From the NCBI GenBank assembly GCA_002841975.1, contig PHBQ01000018.1:1-42529 (forward strand): a DNA stretch of 42,529 bases, in the 5' to 3' direction. A program made the translations under genes and the position numbers. The stretch is from Candidatus Cloacimonetes bacterium HGW-Cloacimonetes-1. Its GTDB lineage: Bacteria > Cloacimonadota > Cloacimonadia > Cloacimonadales > Cloacimonadaceae. The number at the start of each line of letters is the position of its first letter. Position 1 is the first letter of the stretch. Positions 24,305 through 31,105 of the stretch are shown here, piece after piece. Below the pieces are notes generated by a model. It had not been told where the DNA came from, did not search any database, and worked only from the letters and a program-made list of their open reading frames with translations.

Positions 24305-24345
24305 GGGGCTATTGCACTTAGTTTGTGAGATAGCCCCTTTTTTTT
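24305..24345 (+). terminator. Strong rho-independent terminator after dsbD
   Basis: GGGGCTAT (24305-24312) pairs perfectly with ATAGCCCC (24330-24337) and is followed by eight T. It starts 14 bases after the dsbD stop, closing the thiol-redox cluster. Confidence 0.92.
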
Positions 24346-24592
24346 GTTCGATCCCAGTGACCTGGACTTCAAGAATTACATGTTTAGCTCCGGTCATGAA
24401 GTCCATAGCGCTGCATAGCTTGACGACGCTATCGGCATAGTTTTGGCGCTATGAACTCCATACGATCAACTCAGGCGTTGGCAAGGAGCATCCCACAAGC
24501 TTCCCTCGTCGCGACGAGGGGTTCACGAGGGAATCACGAGGGGATCACCCCGGAATCAAGTAAGGAGTATGAAGGTGCGGCAGAGAAAGTTC
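24346..24592. other. Gene-free gap with hairpins and a dispersed repeat
   Basis: I see no gene here. The contents are an imperfect inverted repeat (24396-24411 with 24446-24461, 14 of 16 positions complementary), a perfect 18-base palindrome at 24503-24520 (CCCTCGTCG joined to its complement, no loop), and the second copy of the dispersed repeat (24500-24565). Together with 10982-11267 it shows the same class of elements. Confidence 0.65.
24500..24565 (+). repeat. Dispersed intergenic repeat, copy 2
   Basis: This stretch matches the reverse complement of 11081-11145 at roughly four in five positions. It begins CTTCCCT, includes a perfect 18-base palindrome at 24503-24520 that copy 1 has only in degenerate form, then two tandem TCACGAGGGRA units, and ends AAGTAAGG. 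Confidence 0.75.
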
Positions 24593-24620
24593 TTGACAGA
24601 AAGCCTTGCCACGTTATCTT
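24593..24620 (+). promoter_or_regulatory. Candidate promoter upstream of the HEAT-repeat gene
   Basis: TTGACA (24593-24598) is a perfect -35 box, and TATCTT (24615-24620) follows after 16 bases as the -10. Transcription would start near 24627, giving a leader of about 145 bases before the short leader ORF at 24772. The leader is A/T-rich and I see no clear riboswitch or attenuator in it. Confidence 0.5.
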
Positions 24621-24771
24621 ATAACCATAATATGAATTGCCCACTTTGTTTTATTCCCTTTACCGAATAGAAAGAACAGGCTTTTACCAAAATATGAATA
24701 CCTCAAAAACTCATTAAATCGTGACAGCATTCGCTTTTAAGCCAATAAAATCCAATAAATAGGAATATAGT

Positions 24772-24798
24772 ATGCACAATTGGGAGCAGTATCAATGA
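24772..24798 (+). CDS. Possible 8-codon leader peptide overlapping the next gene
   Basis: An ATG at 24772 preceded by AGGAA (24761-24765) opens a frame encoding MHNWEQYQ and ending in TGA at 24796-24798. That stop overlaps the ATG of the HEAT-repeat gene (24795-24797) in the classic ATGA arrangement. It may deliver ribosomes to the downstream start. The peptide is not rich in one amino acid, so attenuation by a charged tRNA is not suggested. It could also be chance. Confidence 0.3.
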   Translation: MHNWEQYQ

Positions 24799-25616
24799 TT
24801 AAAGCAGTTGGTAGACTCAACATCGACGAAATCAAGGAACTCGATTCAGAAACTGAAAAGATATTCCGCTACCTGGACCAAGATAAAGAAGACTTAGCAA
24901 AAAAGAAAATTCTCAAAATATCCAATACTCCAAACTACTTTGTACGTGAAGAATTTGGTAAACGCCTGGCGCAATACACCGGAACAGGACCCTTGGACAC
25001 CATCTGTTCGGAAATGCTAGAAGACCATCTCTATGGTATTCGCGCTACTGGATTGTTCTATTTTTACAACAAACGGCAGAGTGAACCCGAAATAATCGTA
25101 AAAACCATCGAAAAAACTTTTGAAACTGTGCCTTGGGAGTCTGAAACCATAGCTTTTGAGATGTGGAAACGTCATTCCGGAGTTATGAAAAAATATATGC
25201 CGATTTGGGCAGAATCTCCCAATGAAAAGAAACGTGCTATCTCGATGCACGGCATGGAAAACATTGCCTCCAAAAACCCGCAATTTGTCCTGAATTTCGT
25301 CTATGCCTTACTCGATGATGAGAGCGATGAAGTCCAAAAAAAGGTAAGCCATATCCTCACTCAGGTCGGCCGTCAGCGTCCTCTGCAATGCTATACAAAC
25401 GTTCGCAAATGGCTCATCGGAGCAGACGAAAAACGCGTGAAGACAATCTGGCAAACCATGAAGAAACTGGCAAACATCTTTGCTCAACGCAGTAAAAGAG
25501 ACAAAACCTACGACTTTATCAACATCACCCAGAAAACCGTCCAGGAATGGCGTACCGATTCCAATCCCGCCGTTGCCTCGATGGGTGCCAAACTGGCGCA
25601 TATCATCGGTAAATAG
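24795..25616 (+). CDS. HEAT-repeat / AlkD-like DNA alkylation repair family protein
   Basis: This protein of about 273 residues is all-helical, with HEAT-like repeats, and resembles the AlkD-type DNA alkylation repair family (also DUF-named relatives). Recognisable stretches are YFVREEFGKRLAQY near 43-56, AFEMWKRHSGVMKKYMPIWAESPNEKKRAISMHGMEN near 115-151, and LLDDESDEVQKKVSHILTQVGRQRP near 170-194. AlkD glycosylases use a Trp, an Asp and an Arg in a cleft, and I cannot place these with confidence, so activity is open. No signal peptide is present, so it is cytoplasmic. I chose ATG 24795, preceded by GGGAG (24782-24786); a TTG at 24780 is in frame but poorer. A TrmJ-like gene follows 37 bases later. 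Confidence 0.65.
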   Translation: MIKAVGRLNIDEIKELDSETEKIFRYLDQDKEDLAKKKILKISNTPNYFVREEFGKRLAQYTGTGPLDTICSEMLEDHLYGIRATGLFYFYNKRQSEPEIIVKTIEKTFETVPWESETIAFEMWKRHSGVMKKYMPIWAESPNEKKRAISMHGMENIASKNPQFVLNFVYALLDDESDEVQKKVSHILTQVGRQRPLQCYTNVRKWLIGADEKRVKTIWQTMKKLANIFAQRSKRDKTYDFINITQKTVQEWRTDSNPAVASMGAKLAHIIGK

Positions 25617-25653
25617 ATCGGACCTAAAGCCTGATCAATGCTAAAGTAAACTG

Positions 25654-26400
25654 ATGGACAATATTTATATCATCCTGGTGGAACCCATCTACAGCGGGAA
25701 TGTGGGTGCCGTGGCACGGATCATGAACAATTTCCGCTTTACTCACCTCCGCATAGTAGGCTCTATCCCAGACAAAAATGATTATTATCTGGCAATGCAC
25801 TCCGAAGACATTCTGGAGACTGCAGAGCTATTTCCAGACCTTGGTGCAGCAGTGGCAGATCTGGACAGGGTCGTGGCATTTTCACGGCGGATCGGCAAGA
25901 CGAAGCCCATCGATATGTCTCCCCGAAAAACTGCGCAGTATGTGCATCAATTGAAACATCTCAAGATCGGCTTGGTATTTGGGAGAGAGACTTTTGGGCT
26001 CACCGATATAGAGGCGGATCTGTGCCCATTGCGTTGCCACATCCCTGCAAATCCGGACTTCCCTTCGATCAACCTCGCTCAAGCTGTTGCCATTGCCGTC
26101 TGGGAATTACACGGCTATCCCATCGAAAAAGACTATGGACTGAAAGCAATTCCACATGCGGCAAGCATGAAGGATATCGCGATGGTAAAAAACTATATGA
26201 TCGATGTGATGAAGGATGTAGGATACTTCCGTAGCTGGGAACACACAAATTGGGAGGCCTTCTTTGATAAGCTGTTTCATCAGCTTAACCCCAATAAAAC
26301 CACACTTTATCGCTTTCGTCAGATGTTCAATAGATTCCATGTCCTGGTAACCGGAAAGGGCAAAGGCTATCCCCTGAACGACGAGGAAAGCCAAGACTGA
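25654..26400 (+). CDS. TrmJ-like tRNA 2'-O-methyltransferase (SPOUT family)
   Basis: This 248-residue SPOUT enzyme fits the TrmJ/TrmH-family group 1, which methylates the ribose of nucleotide 32 in tRNAs. It opens directly with the family start YIILVEPIYSGNVGAVARIMNNF (motif 1, residues 5-27), then LKIGLVFGRETFGLTDIEADLC (motif 2, near 108-129), and HIPANPDFPSINLAQAVAIAVWEL (motif 3, near 132-156, forming the trefoil knot). The C-terminal 80 residues are helical, as in TrmJ. This is the second SPOUT methyltransferase in the window; the other at 2937-3737 has a different N-terminal extension. It may be co-transcribed with the HEAT-repeat gene 37 bases upstream. Confidence 0.88.
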   Translation: MDNIYIILVEPIYSGNVGAVARIMNNFRFTHLRIVGSIPDKNDYYLAMHSEDILETAELFPDLGAAVADLDRVVAFSRRIGKTKPIDMSPRKTAQYVHQLKHLKIGLVFGRETFGLTDIEADLCPLRCHIPANPDFPSINLAQAVAIAVWELHGYPIEKDYGLKAIPHAASMKDIAMVKNYMIDVMKDVGYFRSWEHTNWEAFFDKLFHQLNPNKTTLYRFRQMFNRFHVLVTGKGKGYPLNDEESQD

Positions 26401-26469
26401 TCTGCAAGATCTCATCAATTATTAGTTTCTCACTTTGTAAGACCTGATTTGCGTGCACAAATGCCTTTT

Positions 26470-26518
26470 AAAGCCTATGCAAAGATTGACGTTCAATTGT
26501 GGAAGGCTTTTTGCATAG
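26470..26518. promoter_or_regulatory. Two overlapping, mutually exclusive inverted repeats
   Basis: AAAGCCT (26470-26476) can pair with AGGCTTT (26504-26510), with TTGA/TCAA nested inside. CTATGCAAA (26475-26483) can instead pair with TTTGCATAG (26510-26518). The arms overlap at both ends, so only one stem forms fully. The first resembles a terminator for the trmJ transcript. A TATACT box at 26519-26524 could start the peptidase transcript just downstream. Confidence 0.4.
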
Positions 26519-26561
26519 TATACTATCAGATTATGACTTAAGCGTACACCAAGAAGGATTT

Positions 26562-29312
26562 ATGAAAAAGACTATAATACTACTGATATGCTTGTTGCCC
26601 TTGATGTTGCTGGCAAAGACCATGAATGTCCACGTCGAAATGGAGATGCCAGCCTTTGATACAGCTGCAAACTCTTTTGAGAGAACCGTCAACTACGGTT
26701 CGATTACTGCACCCGGGAAGTGGCAATTGCCAGTACGTACGATCAATATTGCTCTGCCAGCAGGTGCAGAAGTGCTGTCTCATAGCTATGTAATGAACTC
26801 CGAAAGTATGCTTCCGGCTGCGGAACCAAACATCAATCCCGGCTTTAGTAACGACGAGAGAGTATTAACTGCAAGTCCTCAAAAAAGCAGCAGTGCCCAG
26901 GTCGTATATCAAGGAACGGGGAAATGGGGAGATGTAGTCTATGCCAGCTTTAGAATCTTGCCGGCTCGTTATTCCTCTGCATCAAGCGCTTATATCTGGA
27001 ATAATAGTTTAGAAATCAATCTGGAATATCGGGAAAGCGAGGAGCGGGGTTCCAATATCCTGCCCGAAACCTTGCAATCACCAGAGTTCTTTGTCAACCC
27101 GACTGCTCTCAAACAGATGTATCGCCGGGATAGCGCGAAGAATTATAAATATTTAATAGTTACCACTCCCCAGCTCTATGCGGCAGCCTTTGAATTAGTT
27201 GCGTTTCGCCAGTCCCAGGGATTGATCACAGCTTTTGCAGATATATCCACGATTCTGCAGACTTCACCGGGGGCAAATGATCCCCAGCGTCTGCGCAATT
27301 ATCTGGTCACTGCATATGCCCAGAATCACTTTTCATACATCCTCCTGGTGGGGGATTACGATGTGGTTCCTGTTGCAATGCTGACTCCCGAGCCGGACGG
27401 CATGGACACGGTTCCTTCGGATTTTTATTATAGTGATCTGAGTTCAAATTTTGATTCAGATTCAGATGGTCGTTTGGGAGAATACTCGACGGGTGTAGGA
27501 AATCAAGATTGGCAAGTGGATTTTACTCCGGAAGCCTTTGTGGGAAGAATCTCACTGAACACTCCGGCAGATGTGAGCACCGTTTGCCAACGTATAGTAG
27601 CATTTGAACAGAGTACCGCTGCCTGGAAAAACAAGACTCTATTACCCGCAGCATTCCTGAACTATGCAGGAGAAGGCCCCAACAACGAATTTTTGCAGAC
27701 AGATGGGGCAGATATGATGGAACTGGTAAAAAGTACAGTTCTAAACGGCAAACAAAACACCACTATGTACGAGCACTTTGGCGTAGTATCCTCTCACCCC
27801 AGTACAGGGGATGTCGGCTATGATGCGGTCACGAATCTACTCCGACAGGAAAGCTTTGGCCTGATCAATTGGAGTGCACATGGAAGCCCTACCTCTTCTG
27901 CCAGAAAAGTATGGGTGGCAGATACCAATGGTGACAATATTCCCAATGACAACGAAATGCAGTGGATGGGTTTGGTCGATAACAGCAGTTTTGACAATAT
28001 TGAAACCACCGATGGGGCAGTGATATTCGGTGCCTCTTGTTACAATGGCATGATAGATCATAGTGCCCCGTCTTTGGCAGAATATGCGCTGCAGAAAAAG
28101 GGTGTAGCCACGATCGGTGCGACCCGTACGGGGTGGTACAAGATAGGCTGGAAAAACCCAGGTTGGGGCGGTTTGACGTCCTATAACTATCATTTTCTGG
28201 AGAACTATGTCAAGCTAAGGATGTCTGTCGGTGCTGCGCTTTCTTATGCCAATCTTTTACACTCGCAGTATTATTTCTTTGGAGATCCTGTGGATTCGGA
28301 TGGGATCATCTGGCCGGAACTACAGAATATTTACACCTATTTACTCTATGGAGATCCGGCAATAGGCTACAGCGCCACCGGGGGTAATTACACAGGTGAA
28401 ATCCTGGTGTGGGAACCCAACGGTGCAGACGGAATAGCCGTGATCAATGCTATCAACGCTGTGAGTAGTTTCAACGTGATTTATACCGATAAGTTGATCC
28501 CGGATTATGATTATCTGGACAATTTTGCAGCAGTATTCTGCCTCTTGGGCTTTGGCACAAATACCTATACACTACAGCCAAATTCGCTGGAGCATACTAT
28601 GCTGAACAGCTATTTGGATAATGGTGGTAAAGTGTATATGGAAGGAAACATCAATTGGATGCAGAACGATCCCTTGTTTTCGAAGTTTGGCACCACTACC
28701 CCCTTTACCAATCCGGCATTTATCGAAAGGCTCCGCTTTCGTAAACCACCTATAGAGTATCGCTGGACCTATATATCGGAAGATATGTTTACACAAGCGA
28801 TGTGGTTCACAGGAGATCAAGCTGTGCCAATCATCAGTTCATTTAATACAGCATATGCCAATGATATCATCGCCGTATGGAATACGAATGGATCCTATCG
28901 CACCATATCCAGTTCCTTCCGCCTCGGCTGCATCATCGCTCCTTCGAGCACTTTGAGCACACTGGTTCGGATTATCATAGATACTCTAAATGTGCAGAGC
29001 ACAGCTCCGGTGGCAAACAGTGATGAATACCTGGTCGCAGCCAGTCTATCACTCTCTTTGTACCCAAATCCTTTTCATGGCAGCGTCACAGCAGATGTGA
29101 AAAACATCATAGGGGATAAAGCCCGAATAGATGTGTACAACATCAGAGGGCAGAAGGTTTACACAAAGCATTACACCGATATCGATAAAACTCAAACGTT
29201 TACGTGGGATGCCAGGGACTGGCAAGGTCGCCGAGTTTCCAACGGGATTTATCTGATAAAAGTATCTACTGGAGCTCAGAGTAAGATTAGTAAAGCCATT
29301 TTGATAAAGTAA
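26562..29312 (+). CDS. Secreted gingipain-family (C25) cysteine peptidase with T9SS sorting domain
   Basis: This 916-residue exported protein has a signal peptide (MKKTIILLICLLPLMLLA) and a propeptide-like N-terminal region to about 190. The C25 peptidase domain follows: YLIVTTPQLY near 199, HFSYILLVGDYDVVP near 260-275, LINWSAHGSPTS with catalytic His440, and VIFGASCYNG with catalytic Cys493. A beta sandwich near 620-820 leads to the type A sorting domain (832-916: SLYPNPFHGS, IYNIRGQKVY, GIYLIKVS). It is probably a surface or extracellular cysteine protease, related in fold to Porphyromonas gingipains; Arg or Lys specificity cannot be read. AAGGAT before ATG 26562 supports this start, which restores a clean signal peptide; a GTG at 26499 is in frame but would spoil it. 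Confidence 0.9.
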   Translation: MKKTIILLICLLPLMLLAKTMNVHVEMEMPAFDTAANSFERTVNYGSITAPGKWQLPVRTINIALPAGAEVLSHSYVMNSESMLPAAEPNINPGFSNDERVLTASPQKSSSAQVVYQGTGKWGDVVYASFRILPARYSSASSAYIWNNSLEINLEYRESEERGSNILPETLQSPEFFVNPTALKQMYRRDSAKNYKYLIVTTPQLYAAAFELVAFRQSQGLITAFADISTILQTSPGANDPQRLRNYLVTAYAQNHFSYILLVGDYDVVPVAMLTPEPDGMDTVPSDFYYSDLSSNFDSDSDGRLGEYSTGVGNQDWQVDFTPEAFVGRISLNTPADVSTVCQRIVAFEQSTAAWKNKTLLPAAFLNYAGEGPNNEFLQTDGADMMELVKSTVLNGKQNTTMYEHFGVVSSHPSTGDVGYDAVTNLLRQESFGLINWSAHGSPTSSARKVWVADTNGDNIPNDNEMQWMGLVDNSSFDNIETTDGAVIFGASCYNGMIDHSAPSLAEYALQKKGVATIGATRTGWYKIGWKNPGWGGLTSYNYHFLENYVKLRMSVGAALSYANLLHSQYYFFGDPVDSDGIIWPELQNIYTYLLYGDPAIGYSATGGNYTGEILVWEPNGADGIAVINAINAVSSFNVIYTDKLIPDYDYLDNFAAVFCLLGFGTNTYTLQPNSLEHTMLNSYLDNGGKVYMEGNINWMQNDPLFSKFGTTTPFTNPAFIERLRFRKPPIEYRWTYISEDMFTQAMWFTGDQAVPIISSFNTAYANDIIAVWNTNGSYRTISSSFRLGCIIAPSSTLSTLVRIIIDTLNVQSTAPVANSDEYLVAASLSLSLYPNPFHGSVTADVKNIIGDKARIDVYNIRGQKVYTKHYTDIDKTQTFTWDARDWQGRRVSNGIYLIKVSTGAQSKISKAILIK

Positions 29313-29391
29313 TAGCATTATTGGCTTGACAAAAGGCTTTGAGTACATCCGTATGGCTTTAATGCCAAGTGCAGAGAATTGGGAGAAATAG

Positions 29392-30234
29392 ATGCAGATA
29401 CCCAGCAAGCAAATGGCTCAGATATTACTGGGCATATTGATAAAGAAGAACCGAATGAAGAATTTTCGGGCACATATACCGCTCTTGATCGAGAAGAAGA
29501 ACTTCACGATCAAGACGGCTGATACCCGCGAAGAGTTGCTGTCTGCATTACAGCTCCGGCATGAGATTTTCATCGAAGAGTTGCTCCATAAAAAGAAGAA
29601 AAGTGGACTGGACGTCGATAAATTTGATGGTCGCTGTGATCATCTGATGATTATAGACAATCGTAACAACAAGCTCATCGGTACCTACAGGCTGCAATCC
29701 TCCCTGCATACCCGTAAGTGGTATACTGCCACAGAATTCCACATGAAGTACATCAAAAAACTACCGGGTAACAAGCTGGAATTGGGTAGAGCCTGTGTCC
29801 ATCCGGACTATCGCAACGGCGTAACAATTACACTGTTGTGGGAAGGGATTCATGCCTATATGCATGCCAGCCAGACTCAATACCTCTTTGGCTGTTCCAG
29901 TATCAAGACTATGGACAAAGAAGAGATCAAATCCATATATAACTATCTGAAATTCAATGGGCATGTCTCGGACGAGCACAAGGTAAGACCCAAAGGCAAG
30001 TTTAAAGTTCCGGGTTTCAAACGCAACATCCGCCATGGAGTATTGCATAACTTGGACAGCGACTTGAGTGAATACAAGGATCGCATCCCATCTCTACTGC
30101 ATTCCTATCTCCGTGCCGGTGCCAAAGTATGCGGATCCCCAGCGCTCGATCGCAGTTTCAAGTGTATTGATTTCCTCACCCTCTTGAACGTAGAAGATAT
30201 TCGTAAATCATATTCCGATAGAATGAGCAAATAA
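29392..30234 (+). CDS. olsB: OlsB-like L-ornithine N-acyltransferase
   Basis: This 280-residue protein fits OlsB of the GNAT fold, which acylates ornithine with a 3-hydroxy fatty acid from acyl carrier protein, the first step of ornithine-lipid synthesis. Family marks are LRHEIFIEEL near 54-63, GLDVDKFDGRCDHLMIID near 71-88, LIGTYRLQ near 95-102, LELGRACVHPDYRNGVTITLLWEGI near 127-151, and a LFGCSSIKTMD segment near 165-175. The next gene encodes an OlsA-type acyltransferase, the second enzyme, 21 bases away, which strongly supports this reading. GGGAG at 29380-29384 precedes ATG 29392; ATG 29455 is a weaker alternative. Ornithine lipids replace or supplement phospholipids, often under phosphate limitation, and the window also has phnDC. 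Confidence 0.82.
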   Translation: MQIPSKQMAQILLGILIKKNRMKNFRAHIPLLIEKKNFTIKTADTREELLSALQLRHEIFIEELLHKKKKSGLDVDKFDGRCDHLMIIDNRNNKLIGTYRLQSSLHTRKWYTATEFHMKYIKKLPGNKLELGRACVHPDYRNGVTITLLWEGIHAYMHASQTQYLFGCSSIKTMDKEEIKSIYNYLKFNGHVSDEHKVRPKGKFKVPGFKRNIRHGVLHNLDSDLSEYKDRIPSLLHSYLRAGAKVCGSPALDRSFKCIDFLTLLNVEDIRKSYSDRMSK

Positions 30235-30255
30235 CCACACCGAGTAGTTCTTAAG

Positions 30256-31038
30256 ATGCTCTATAAATCTCGTTACTTCATCCTTCACTTGTATTTACTG
30301 GTTCAGTTCTTTATCTCTGCGTTTGCGATCAAGCTGTTTTCGCCGAATCCAATAAGCAGGCGACGTAGGCTGATTCGAAACATCTATCATACTGCGCGTC
30401 AGTACAGAAAAGCATTTCAGATCGAGCTTACTGTTTCGCATCCGGAACGCATAGCTGCCTTGGATCTCACAAATTTCTTAGTAGTCGCAAATCATGTGTC
30501 CTATCTGGATATTATAATACTCTCTTCGCTTCATCCGATGGTTTTTGTCACTTCCACGGAAATGGCTGCCAATCCCGTACTGGGTGATATAACCCGGCTG
30601 GGAGGTTGCCTCTTTACAGACCGCAAAAAGCATACCTCATTACCCCAAGAAATAGAGAACTTTTCTCAAGCCCTGAAAAACGGATTCAATGTCTGCCTCT
30701 TCCCAGAAGGTACCAGCACCAATGGCAACAGTATTCGAGAATTCCGAAAGTCCCTGTTCCAAATGGCAGTTCTGGCCAAAGTCCCGGTTCAACCCGTCTG
30801 TATTCGCTATACCGGCCTCGATTTTGAGCCCGTTTCTCCGGAAAATAGAGACCTCTTATATTGGTATGGGGATATGACCTTTGCACCCCATTTCATGAAA
30901 CTCCTGGGACGCAAGATCAAAGCGGAAGTTCATTTTTTGGATCCAATCCCCTGGCTAGATGGCAACAACCGGCATGCAATCTCCGACAATGCATATCACC
31001 AAATCTACAATTGCTTTCATGGTGTCACGACTGAATAG
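30256..31038 (+). CDS. olsA: OlsA-like lyso-ornithine lipid / 1-acylglycerol-3-phosphate acyltransferase
   Basis: This 260-residue membrane-associated acyltransferase of the PlsC family has an N-terminal hydrophobic segment (about 8-26). The catalytic motif NHVSYLD at 79-85 (H-x4-D), CLFTDRKK near 119-126, FPEGTS at 149-154 (substrate phosphate or head-group contact), and VQPVCIRYTG near 178-187 follow. PlsC enzymes make phosphatidic acid; when next to OlsB the same fold usually is OlsA, which adds the second acyl chain to lyso-ornithine lipid. Neighbour context, not sequence alone, supports OlsA here, so ordinary PlsC activity remains possible. A bidirectional terminator follows. Confidence 0.78.
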   Translation: MLYKSRYFILHLYLLVQFFISAFAIKLFSPNPISRRRRLIRNIYHTARQYRKAFQIELTVSHPERIAALDLTNFLVVANHVSYLDIIILSSLHPMVFVTSTEMAANPVLGDITRLGGCLFTDRKKHTSLPQEIENFSQALKNGFNVCLFPEGTSTNGNSIREFRKSLFQMAVLAKVPVQPVCIRYTGLDFEPVSPENRDLLYWYGDMTFAPHFMKLLGRKIKAEVHFLDPIPWLDGNNRHAISDNAYHQIYNCFHGVTTE

Positions 31039-31057
31039 CAGATCTATCTAAAAGGTC

Positions 31058-31089
31058 AAACTGCGGTCGATGAATACTAACCGCAGTTT
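31058..31089. terminator. Bidirectional terminator between convergent genes
   Basis: AAACTGCGGT (31058-31067) is perfectly complementary to ACCGCAGTTT (31080-31089) around a 12-base loop. It lies between the olsA stop and the stop of the M14 peptidase gene. The A and T ends allow function on both strands. Confidence 0.75.
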
Positions 31090-31105
31090 AAACATCTATT
31101 GTTGA

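Noticed and set aside
24346-24362. GTTCGATCC resembling a tRNA T-loop
   Set aside because: No acceptor, D or anticodon stems can be built around it; it directly follows the T-tract of the dsbD terminator.
29326-29356. TTGACA before olsB as a promoter
   Set aside because: The -35 box is perfect but no acceptable -10 lies 16 to 18 bases downstream; only GTATGG at 19. Left out as a feature.
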